10,013 nt of DNA from Pseudorhodobacter antarcticus (GTDB lineage: Bacteria; Pseudomonadota; Alphaproteobacteria; Rhodobacterales; Rhodobacteraceae), in the NCBI GenBank assembly GCA_945897655.1, contig CAMDHB010000099.1:1-10013 (forward strand). The letters are read 5' to 3'. Shown piece after piece: positions 1-6,253 of this stretch. Below the pieces are notes generated by a model, which was not told the origin of the DNA, ran no database searches, and saw only the letters and a program-made list of their open reading frames with translations. Position 1 is the stretch's first letter, and each line of letters starts with the position of its first letter. The position numbers and the translations under genes were made by a program.

Positions 1-777
1 CCAGATCAGAGGCGCGACCCCAAGGTCAGAATCGCCACGGAAGTTTGGCGACCACGTCAGGCTGGAAAAGAAATCCTGAAAGGGATAGATGCGGAAAAAG
101 TTCACCGTTTCATTCAAAAGCGAATAGACAATGCCCACCGTGGTCAGAATGGCGATCGAGGAACTGAAGATCAAAAGGCCCTGAATGACCAGTTCGACCC
201 GGTTGCGCGCCCGCAAATCCCGGTGCGTTCCTGACATCACGGCATAAGCGAACCCTGCCACGGCCAGGATCAGGATCAGCGCGGTACGGCCAAGGCCACC
301 CCAGCGGTTCATCTCGCGGTAGTGCTGTGCGGCGGCCAGAACCTCTTTGGACACATCGGCACCCAAGGCCACGCCGACCCTGGCGAGCTTGTCACGGACA
401 TCGGTAAACTCTGTCCTGATCATGCCCGCTTCTGTTTCCGTCATCGCCCCTTGTTCCACGGCGACATCCAGACCACCGGCCACCCGGCGTACATCCGTCA
501 TCACCAATTCCATCGAGCCGCCCTCGGCCATCATGTCAGCCGGAAGTTTCCCAGCGATCCGGCCTTCGATGATCAAGGGCTGAATGATCAGCCAAAGCAG
601 CAAGCCAACAAAGGCTGGCAACATCACCATGATGGCGCCGTTCCAGCCGTAATACAGGGGCAGAGAATGCAATTTGCGCGGATTGCCCTGAACCGAGGCC
701 ATCACACGCTGGCGGCACAGCACAAAGGCCGCAATGGCGAGCACGAAGATAAAGGAAAGCAGAAAGAGGACTGACAT
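1..777 (-). CDS. pstC: Phosphate ABC transporter permease PstC, long form, N-terminal 259 residues (runs off left edge)
   Basis: This is an inner-membrane permease subunit of the high-affinity phosphate importer PstSCAB. Translation from ATG 777 stays open to base 1, so the C-terminal part lies outside the window. Hydrophobic segments are seen near residues 3-21, 46-70, 162-181 and 197-221. Between the second and third is a soluble, charged stretch (about 71-158). This layout matches the long alphaproteobacterial PstC with an extra N-terminal domain (DUF3708/PstC_N type) ahead of the permease core. The run from ETVNFF (223-228) to the W..NF..D..LGVAPLIW end resembles the start of the canonical PstC core. 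The start is the only in-frame ATG after an upstream in-frame stop at 820-822, and its Shine-Dalgarno is weak. The gene follows pstS on the same strand across a 68-base gap holding a terminator-like hairpin. The family call is firm; the domain name is from memory. Confidence 0.93.
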   Translation of the reverse strand, partial: MSVLFLLSFIFVLAIAAFVLCRQRVMASVQGNPRKLHSLPLYYGWNGAIMVMLPAFVGLLLWLIIQPLIIEGRIAGKLPADMMAEGGSMELVMTDVRRVAGGLDVAVEQGAMTETEAGMIRTEFTDVRDKLARVGVALGADVSKEVLAAAQHYREMNRWGGLGRTALILILAVAGFAYAVMSGTHRDLRARNRVELVIQGLLIFSSSIAILTTVGIVYSLLNETVNFFRIYPFQDFFSSLTWSPNFRGDSDLGVAPLIW

Positions 778-797
778 CAGATATCCCGTGGTCAGGG

Positions 798-833
798 TAA
801 AAGGGAAAGGGCGGCACCCTTACGGTGCCGCCC
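798..833 (-). terminator. Hairpin with T-rich tail between pstS and pstC (terminator/attenuator)
   Basis: Bases 809-818 and 824-833 form a perfect 10-bp GC-rich stem with a 5-base loop. Read on the minus strand, the stem is followed by a T-rich tail (TTTCCCTTTTACC, 796-808). It lies 12 bases past the pstS stop codon and 31 bases before the pstC start. It therefore probably acts as a leaky intrinsic terminator and/or a 3'-end stabiliser of pstS mRNA. Such an arrangement would let the binding protein be made in excess over the membrane subunits. Structure and position are seen; the partial read-through is inferred. Confidence 0.85.
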
Positions 834-845
834 TCAAGGTCTTGC

Positions 846-1901
846 TTATTCCAGCGGGCCCATCGGGGTCTCAGCTTCGACCATTGCTTGGGTCGCAGCC
901 AGTTCCGGGTCCGACACCAGGCCATAGGCAGCCAACGGGCCATCCGGGCCAGCCATTTCGTCCGAGACGAAGAAGGTGATGAATTCCTTCAGGCCGGGGA
1001 TCACGCCGATATGGGCTTTCTTGACGTAGAAGAACAGCGGACGCGATACCGGGTATTCAGCAGAGGCGATCGACTCGGCGCTGGGGACAACACCGTTCAT
1101 GGTGGCGACGCGCAGCTTGTCGGTGTTGTTCTGGTAGAACGACAGACCGAACACGCCGATTGCGGTCTTGTCAGCGTCGATGCGGGCCAGCGTCTCGGTA
1201 TAGTCGCCGTCGATGTCGACCGACTTGCCGTCGGTGCGCAGTTCCATGCAGGCCTTGTCAGCGTTGGCCTTCTTTTCTTTCTCGTCAGCGCCTTCGGCGA
1301 CAGCCAGGAACAGGTCATGTGCGCCCGTGTCCTTGCAGCCAGCGACGATCACCTTGGTGTCGAACACTTCGCGCGTGCCGTGCTTGGTGCCCGGAACGAA
1401 AGCGAGGATGGCTTGGGCCGGCAGGGCGGCGTCAACGTCAGACCAGTTGGCAGCAGCGTTGGCAACCAGAGCGCCGTCCTTGGCAACCTGAGCCGCCAGT
1501 GCGCCGTAGATCTGAGCCGGGGTGAAGGCGAATTCCGGGCCAGCAACGTCCGAAGCGAAGACGATGCCGTCATAGCCAAAGCGCACTTCCATGATCTCGG
1601 TCACGCCGTTGGTGGCGCAAAGTTCGATGTCCGACTTGGAGATACGCGAGGACGAGTTGGCGATGTCGACGGTGTTTTCACCCACGCCTTCACACATCTT
1701 CTTGCGGCCGGCGCCCGAGCCGCCGCCTTCAACGACCGGCGACGGGAAGTCGAAGTTTTCGCCGAATGCTTCAGCAACGATCGTCGCATAAGGCAGAACG
1801 GTCGAAGAACCGGTGACTTGAACCTGATCGCGGGCGGAAGCTGCCAGGGTCGACGCTGCCAAGATGGCAATCGCCGAAGCGGAAATTTTCACAAAGGACA
1901 T
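846..1901 (-). CDS. pstS: Periplasmic phosphate-binding protein PstS
   Basis: This is the substrate-binding protein of the phosphate ABC transporter; it captures phosphate in the periplasm and delivers it to PstC/PstA. The product is 351 residues. It opens with a Sec signal peptide: K5, a hydrophobic core, and likely cleavage after ASA at about residue 23. Family motifs follow: VTGSSTVLPYA (29-39), GGGSGAG (59-65) and NSSSR (82-86), which are phosphate-coordinating loops in this family. A PGTKHGTREVFD segment occurs further on. The start at ATG 1901 is supported by an AGGAG Shine-Dalgarno (1908-1912) six bases upstream and by the signal peptide. A Pho box lies about 100 bases upstream, so induction by PhoB under phosphate starvation is expected. 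A strong hairpin follows the gene. It sits between phoR and pstC, a common order in Rhodobacterales. Confidence 0.96.
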   Translation of the reverse strand: MSFVKISASAIAILAASTLAASARDQVQVTGSSTVLPYATIVAEAFGENFDFPSPVVEGGGSGAGRKKMCEGVGENTVDIANSSSRISKSDIELCATNGVTEIMEVRFGYDGIVFASDVAGPEFAFTPAQIYGALAAQVAKDGALVANAAANWSDVDAALPAQAILAFVPGTKHGTREVFDTKVIVAGCKDTGAHDLFLAVAEGADEKEKKANADKACMELRTDGKSVDIDGDYTETLARIDADKTAIGVFGLSFYQNNTDKLRVATMNGVVPSAESIASAEYPVSRPLFFYVKKAHIGVIPGLKEFITFFVSDEMAGPDGPLAAYGLVSDPELAATQAMVEAETPMGPLE

Positions 1902-1989
1902 CTTTTTCTCCTATCCAGTCGCAGTTTGAGATGCAGCCCGATTGGCCACCCTCCTCGGCCCCCGTCTAGGGTTGCTTGCCTTATCTTTT

Positions 1990-2018
1990 GCGACATTTTT
2001 GTAACAGATTGATGACAG
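1990..2018 (-). promoter_or_regulatory. Pho box (PhoB-binding site) upstream of pstS
   Basis: On the minus strand, CTGTCAT (2018-2012), four bases, then CTGTTAC (2007-2001) form two direct repeats at an 11-base period. This is the classic Pho box layout. A weaker third unit in the same phase, ATGTCGC, begins at 1996. Another CTGTCAA at 2034-2028 is out of phase (16 bases upstream), within an ACGTCG/CGACGT inverted repeat (2021-2026 and 2035-2040). The site lies just past the phoR stop codon and about 100 bases before the pstS ATG. This implies a PhoB-activated promoter driving pstS independently of phoR. A clear -10 box cannot be assigned; GATAAG at 1985-1980 is one candidate. Confidence 0.85.
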
Positions 2019-2044
2019 ATACGTCGTTTGACAGCGACGTCGTT

Positions 2045-3061
2045 CTAGTCGCCCGGCAGGATCACCGAAAAGGTCGACCCCTCGCCCAACTTGCTTTCAA
2101 TCACCAGACGGCCGCGGTGGCGGTGGGCAATGTGCTTGACGATGGCCAGCCCAAGCCCGGTTCCGCCCTTTTCGCGCGACCGGTGGCCGTCCACGCGGTA
2201 GAACCGTTCAGCCAGGCGCGGAATGTGCAAAGGATCAATTCCCTCGCCCTTGTCTGTCACGCTCAGGCGGACCAATGGCCCGCGCGGCCCGGTCTGGCGG
2301 GCCAGTTCGATGCGGACCAACTTGCCACTGGCGCCATATTTGATCGCATTCTCGACCAGATTGGTCACCACTTGCAGGACCTGATCTTGATCGACAAACA
2401 CCAGCACAGGCTCCTCGAGCCCCACATAATCCAGCGTGACGCCGACGGATTCGGCCATGGGCCGCAGACTGAGGATGGCCGAGCGGATCAGCGCGGTCAG
2501 GTCATGCCGCGTGGACGGGCGCTGACGTTCCTGCGCCTCGACCCGGCTCAGGTTCAAAAGATCGCTGATCAGCCGGTTCATCCGCCCTGCCTCGGTCGCC
2601 ATGATGCCCAAGAACCGCGCGCGCGCCACGGGGTCATCCTTGGCCGGGCCGCGCAGGGTTTCGATGAAGCCCAGAAGCGAGGTCAGGGGTGTGCGCAACT
2701 CGTGGCTGACATTGGCCACAAAGTCGCGGCGCATCTGTTCGGATTGCTCTTGATCACTGATGTCCTGAAACAGGCACATCGCCCCGGTGCCAACCGGAGA
2801 CACCGAAACGCGGTGCACCACCTCATGGCTGGGGCCGGGCAGGACCTGACGCGCCACTGACGTTTCACCCCGCAGCAGGGCGGCGGAAATGGCGCCCAGC
2901 ACCTCGGGTTGGCGCAGCGCAAAGCCGTGGTGACGGCCGATGATGGCGGGCCCAAGCAGGGCAATGGCCGCATCATTGGCCTGTTCGATCTGCTGGTTGC
3001 GGCCAATCAGGATCGCTGCAAGTGGCAATGCAGACAGGATTTCCGCCAGTTGTTGCGCCAT
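2045..3061 (-). CDS. phoR: Phosphate-regulon sensor histidine kinase PhoR
   Basis: This sensor kinase should autophosphorylate on a histidine and pass the phosphate to PhoB, switching on the pho regulon when phosphate is scarce. The predicted protein has 338 residues. Residues 1 to about 105 are PAS-like. A HisKA H-box follows, FVANVSHELRTP, with H120 the phosphorylated histidine. The HATPase_c domain carries NLVENAIKYG (N-box, 234-243), DKGEGIDP (G1, 270-277) and GGTGLGLAIVKH (G2, 299-310). No convincing transmembrane helix is present, so the protein looks cytosolic, unlike the membrane-anchored E. coli PhoR (431 residues). ATG 3061 is chosen because AAGGA lies nine bases upstream; an in-frame GTG at 3091 would add ten residues but lacks support. 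It lies directly upstream of pstS. The PhoR assignment rests mainly on this context plus the kinase core. Confidence 0.9.
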   Translation of the reverse strand: MAQQLAEILSALPLAAILIGRNQQIEQANDAAIALLGPAIIGRHHGFALRQPEVLGAISAALLRGETSVARQVLPGPSHEVVHRVSVSPVGTGAMCLFQDISDQEQSEQMRRDFVANVSHELRTPLTSLLGFIETLRGPAKDDPVARARFLGIMATEAGRMNRLISDLLNLSRVEAQERQRPSTRHDLTALIRSAILSLRPMAESVGVTLDYVGLEEPVLVFVDQDQVLQVVTNLVENAIKYGASGKLVRIELARQTGPRGPLVRLSVTDKGEGIDPLHIPRLAERFYRVDGHRSREKGGTGLGLAIVKHIAHRHRGRLVIESKLGEGSTFSVILPGD

Positions 3062-3135
3062 TTTTCGCGTTCCTTGCCGTGATTCCCGCACTTGGTAGCG
3101 GTCAAGCTGGCATCAGGCCAGCAAATCCGCCACGG

Positions 3136-3217
3136 TTTGCGGAATCTTTTGCTCGGTGCATGTTCGCAATCGCGCATTTGAGTGCGCGCACCTAGGGTGT
3201 ACGAACATTGCCGCAAA
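3136..3217. other. Nested inverted repeats in the phoR / unknown-gene divergent intergenic region
   Basis: The 169-base gap 3062-3230 contains three dyads nested in order. The outer one is TTTGCGG (3136-3142) with CCGCAAA (3211-3217). The middle one is ATGTTCG (3160-3166) with CGAACAT (3202-3208). The inner one is CGCGCA (3171-3176) with TGCGCG (3183-3188), with a six-base loop. A four-base CACC/GGTG hairpin (3189-3192, 3196-3199) sits on the right side. A separate GCTGGC/GCCAGC hairpin lies at 3106-3122. There is no T-run, so these are not intrinsic terminators. The region could be a structured 5' leader of the plus-strand gene or a protein-binding dyad shared by both promoters. The arms are seen directly; any function is a guess. 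Confidence 0.4.
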
Positions 3218-3230
3218 TAGATGGGCAAAC

Positions 3231-3593
3231 ATGGCACCTATTCAAGAATGCTCGACTCGAAGTAACAACTTTCTGGCGGCGCGCGACACAGAAACCGTTC
3301 TGGCGCTTCATTGCGAAGTCTTTCTGGGGCCGCAGGGCCCTTTGCCCCTGACCGGCGTGACCCATCAGACCCTGTCCCGCCTTGACGCGGACCTGCTGCT
3401 GTGCTTGCAGCCCAAACTCGTCATCATGCCGCTTTTCACCGCCGACCACGATGCCACCACCGCAATCGAGCGATTGGTCGAACTTGGCTACACCGGCCCT
3501 GTTACCGTGATTGCGCCAAAACTGCCCAACCCCCGCCTGGTTGAGCGGGAATTGGCAAGTCTGGGCCTGATGGTCACCCTGATTTCGCCCTGA
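3231..3593 (+). CDS. Unrecognised small protein (possible receiver-like fold without the phospho-acceptor Asp)
   Basis: I do not recognise a family. From ATG 3231 the product is 120 residues, soluble, with no signal peptide or membrane helix. The second half alternates strand-like and helix-like segments: KLVIMPLFT (62-70), a helix with TTAIERLVELG (76-86), PVTVIAP (90-96), a helix with RLVERELASLG (102-112), then VTLISP. This recalls the back half of a response-regulator receiver domain, but proline (P67) follows the strand where the phosphorylated aspartate would be expected. An in-frame GTG at 3156 would add 25 residues running through the upstream dyads. Neither start has a strong Shine-Dalgarno, and ATG 3231 is preferred. 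It diverges from phoR and converges on iolB with only three bases between stop codons. It is the only apparent plus-strand gene here. The coding call is fairly sure; the fold is speculative. Confidence 0.72.
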   Translation: MAPIQECSTRSNNFLAARDTETVLALHCEVFLGPQGPLPLTGVTHQTLSRLDADLLLCLQPKLVIMPLFTADHDATTAIERLVELGYTGPVTVIAPKLPNPRLVERELASLGLMVTLISP

Positions 3594-3596
3594 CCG

Positions 3597-4412
3597 TTAC
3601 GCCGTCGGGTTGTCGCGGCGGTAGATCCAGTCGTGGTCGGGATCATTCTGGAACCGCCAGTTGCGGCGCGGACCGGCCATGACGTTCAGGTAATACAGGT
3701 CATAACCATAGGGGGCAGCACATGGGTGGTGGCCACGCGGCACCAGCGTCAGATCGCCGTTCTTGACGGCCATCGTCTCATCAAGGCTGCCATCCTCGGT
3801 ATAAACCCGCTGAAAGGCAAAACCCTGCGGCGGGTTCATCCGCATGTAATAGGTCTCCTCCAGATAGGTCATCCGGGGGAAATCATCTTCATCATGGCGG
3901 TGGCTGGGATAGGAGGACCAGTTGCCCTGCGGGGTATAAACCTCGGTCACCAGCAGGCTGTCGGCCACGTCCAACCCCTCCCTCGCGATGTTGTTGATGA
4001 AGCGGGCGTTGGATCCTGTGCCGCGCTGGGTCAGTACAATCCCCTCAGGCCCCAGACGGGCCGCCTTGTGGCCACCCTTGCCCGGGGCGGAACACACGGC
4101 AATCGTGCAGGCGGTCGTGGCCGTCGCCCGCCAGTCGCTGGCGTTCGGCACATACAGGCAATGCGGCGGCGTCTTTTCAAAGACATCCATCCGGTCGCCC
4201 ATCACGCCCCAATCCTGCCCGGCGGCGTGAATGGACGCCTTGCCTTCGACCAAAACCAGAATGACCTCACGGTCCCCCGTCACCTCGGTCGCCACCTCAC
4301 CCGAGGCCAGATGATAAAGCCCAAAGCCGACATAGCCCCAACCGGCAGAGGCCGGGGTTATGTCATGAACCTTGCCGGTCGTTCCAACCGGCTTGCGCAA
4401 AAGGTTGACCAT
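3597..4412 (-). CDS. iolB: 5-deoxy-glucuronate isomerase IolB
   Basis: This enzyme converts 5-deoxy-D-glucuronate, the IolD product, into 2-deoxy-5-keto-D-gluconate in cytosolic myo-inositol degradation. The 271-residue length is normal for the family. The bicupin C-terminal half shows strong family landmarks: SSYPSHRHD (166-174, with H171 and H173 probable metal ligands), LEETYYMRMNPPQGF (184-198), QRVYTEDGSLDET (201-213), VPRGHHP (224-230) and YDLYYLNVMAGPRR (237-250). The start at ATG 4412 is preceded by a G-rich Shine-Dalgarno (AAGGGGGG). It begins 14 bases after the iolD stop, so it is surely the last gene of the iolCDB transcript. Its stop lies three bases from that of the convergent unknown gene, leaving no room for a separate terminator between them. 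A GCCGGT/ACCGGC hairpin lies inside codons 7-13; no role is claimed for it. Confidence 0.96.
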   Translation of the reverse strand: MVNLLRKPVGTTGKVHDITPASAGWGYVGFGLYHLASGEVATEVTGDREVILVLVEGKASIHAAGQDWGVMGDRMDVFEKTPPHCLYVPNASDWRATATTACTIAVCSAPGKGGHKAARLGPEGIVLTQRGTGSNARFINNIAREGLDVADSLLVTEVYTPQGNWSSYPSHRHDEDDFPRMTYLEETYYMRMNPPQGFAFQRVYTEDGSLDETMAVKNGDLTLVPRGHHPCAAPYGYDLYYLNVMAGPRRNWRFQNDPDHDWIYRRDNPTA

Positions 4413-4426
4413 GTGCCCCGCCCCCC

Positions 4427-6253
4427 TTAGTTTACAGCGCTTTGCGCGGCTATCCCGGCCTCGTACTTTTCACGCGCCGCACGCACTTCGGCCCGGACCG
4501 AAACCTCGGGCACCGCCACATCCCACCACGAACCACCCGCCTCGGTTGAGGGCATGGGGTCGGTGTCGATGACAATAACCATTGGCACCTTGGCCGTCTT
4601 GGCCTGCGCCAAAGCCGCCTCCAGCGCCGGAATATCCGCCGCCTTGACCGCAATGGCCCCCATCGACCCGGCATGGGCGACAAAGTCGATATGCGACGGG
4701 TTCACGTGATAGCTGTCATCCAAAAGGTTGTTGAACGCCGCCCCGCCGGTGCCCTTTTGCAGCCGGTTGATGCAACCAAAACCCCGGTTGTCGGTGATGA
4801 CCACGGTGAAGGGCACGTCCATCATGACGGCAGTGGCCAATTCGCTGTTGGCCATCATATAGCTGCCATCGCCCACCATGCAGATCACATCCGCCTGCGG
4901 CCGTGCCATCTTGATGCCCAAGGCGCCTGCGATTTCATAGCCCATGCAGGAATAGCCGTATTCCATATGGTACCCGCCTGCAGCCGCATCCCAGATCTTG
5001 TGCAACTCGCCCGGCATCGTGCCCGCAGCGCCCATGATGACGGTCGCCTTGCTGGACGCCCGCTGCACCGCGCCAATCACCTGCGCGTCTGTGGGCAAGG
5101 CATTACCGGCACCCGGCGCTGCCTTGACGGCCGCCGTTGCGGCGAACCAGTCCGCACGCAGGCCCTGATCCGCAGCGAATTTCTGGGTGCCCAGTGCCGC
5201 GCCAATCAACTCCAGCGCAACCTTGGCATCGGCGACAACCTGCGACGCGCCATGCTTGGCCGCATCATAGCCCTGCACGTTGATCGACAGCATCCGCTTG
5301 GACGGATTCTTGAACAATGACCATGACCCGGTCGTAAAGTCCTGAAACCGCGTGCCGACCCCGATGACCAGATCAGCCGCCGCGCACAGGATATTGGCCG
5401 ATGTGGCCCCCGTCACGCCAACGGGGCCAAAGTTCAGTACATGGTCAAAGTCCAGCGCCGATTTGCCCGCCTGGGTTTCCACCACCGGAATGCCGTGGGC
5501 GGTGGCAAAGGCGGCCAAGGTCGCCTCGGCCGCCGAATAAATCACCCCGCCGCCCGCCACGATGACCGGGGCCTTGGCCGCCTTGATCATGGCAATCGCA
5601 TCGGCCAGATCGGCCTGATCAGGCTGCGGCCTGCGGAAGCGCCAGACCTTGGGGGTAAAGAACGCCTCGGGGTAATCAAACGCCTCGGCCTGAACGTCCT
5701 GACAGAAGGCGAGCGTGACCGGGCCGCACGTGGCCGGATCCGTCATCACCCGCATCGCACGTGGCAGGGCGGTCATGATCTGTTCGGGGCGCGTGATGCG
5801 GTCGAAATAGCGGCTGACAGGGCGGAAGCAGTCATTGGCGCTGACCGTTCCATCCTCAAAATCCTCAACCTGCTGCACGACCGGATCGGGCGCGCGGTTG
5901 GCGAAGACATCACCGGGGATGAACAGAACCGGCAGGCGGTTGACATGGGCAAGGGCGGCAGCGGTGACCATATTGGTCGCACCCGGCCCGATGGAGGAGG
6001 TGACGGCCATCGCACGACGCCGACCGGAAGCCTTGGCATAGGCGATGGCAGTATGAGCCATCGTCTGTTCGTTCTGGCCGCGGTAGGTGGGCAGAACATC
6101 GCGGATGCCATGCAGCGCCTCGCCCAGACCCGCCACGTTGCCGTGGCCGAAAATCCCCCAGACGCCCTGAATGAAGGCGCCGCCGTCTTCGGTGTCCTGC
6201 ACCGACAGCCAACGCACCATCGCCTGCGCCGCCGTCAACCTGATCGTGGTCAT
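4427..6253 (-). CDS. iolD: 3D-(3,5/4)-trihydroxycyclohexane-1,2-dione hydrolase IolD (ThDP-dependent)
   Basis: This cytosolic enzyme opens the six-membered ring of trihydroxycyclohexane-1,2-dione to give 5-deoxy-glucuronate in inositol catabolism. The product is 608 residues with the three-domain layout of thiamine-diphosphate enzymes. The N-terminal Pyr domain has GIFGHGNVAGLGEAL (33-47) and YRGQNEQ (57-63), with E62 in the position of the cofactor-activating glutamate. The central domain spans about 210-350. The C-terminal PP domain carries the ThDP/metal motif from GDGS (461-464) to N489. Similarity to acetolactate synthase is expected, but HGNVAGLGEAL, the YRGQNEQ context and the iol neighbours favour IolD. 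ATG 6253 overlaps the iolC stop as ATGA, implying translational coupling. A GGGGAGAG Shine-Dalgarno lies within the end of iolC. The protein ends 14 bases before iolB. Confidence 0.96.
   Translation of the reverse strand: MTTIRLTAAQAMVRWLSVQDTEDGGAFIQGVWGIFGHGNVAGLGEALHGIRDVLPTYRGQNEQTMAHTAIAYAKASGRRRAMAVTSSIGPGATNMVTAAALAHVNRLPVLFIPGDVFANRAPDPVVQQVEDFEDGTVSANDCFRPVSRYFDRITRPEQIMTALPRAMRVMTDPATCGPVTLAFCQDVQAEAFDYPEAFFTPKVWRFRRPQPDQADLADAIAMIKAAKAPVIVAGGGVIYSAAEATLAAFATAHGIPVVETQAGKSALDFDHVLNFGPVGVTGATSANILCAAADLVIGVGTRFQDFTTGSWSLFKNPSKRMLSINVQGYDAAKHGASQVVADAKVALELIGAALGTQKFAADQGLRADWFAATAAVKAAPGAGNALPTDAQVIGAVQRASSKATVIMGAAGTMPGELHKIWDAAAGGYHMEYGYSCMGYEIAGALGIKMARPQADVICMVGDGSYMMANSELATAVMMDVPFTVVITDNRGFGCINRLQKGTGGAAFNNLLDDSYHVNPSHIDFVAHAGSMGAIAVKAADIPALEAALAQAKTAKVPMVIVIDTDPMPSTEAGGSWWDVAVPEVSVRAEVRAAREKYEAGIAAQSAVN

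Noticed and set aside
825..2012. Long open frame on the plus strand opposite pstS
   Set aside because: It lies antisense to an unmistakable pstS, has no recognisable protein content and arises from GC-biased third positions.
3106..3122. GCTGGC/GCCAGC hairpin upstream of phoR as a terminator
   Set aside because: No T-run follows on either strand, and no gene ends there.
3136..3217. A possible tRNA, because the outer dyad arm is 7 bp long and the segment is 82 bases
   Set aside because: There is no D-arm or anticodon-arm layout and no proper T-loop (GGTTCGAATCC-like) on either strand.
4374..4392. GCCGGT/ACCGGC hairpin inside the start of iolB
   Set aside because: It lies within conserved coding sequence and has no T-tail; there is no evidence for a regulatory role beyond chance in GC-rich DNA.
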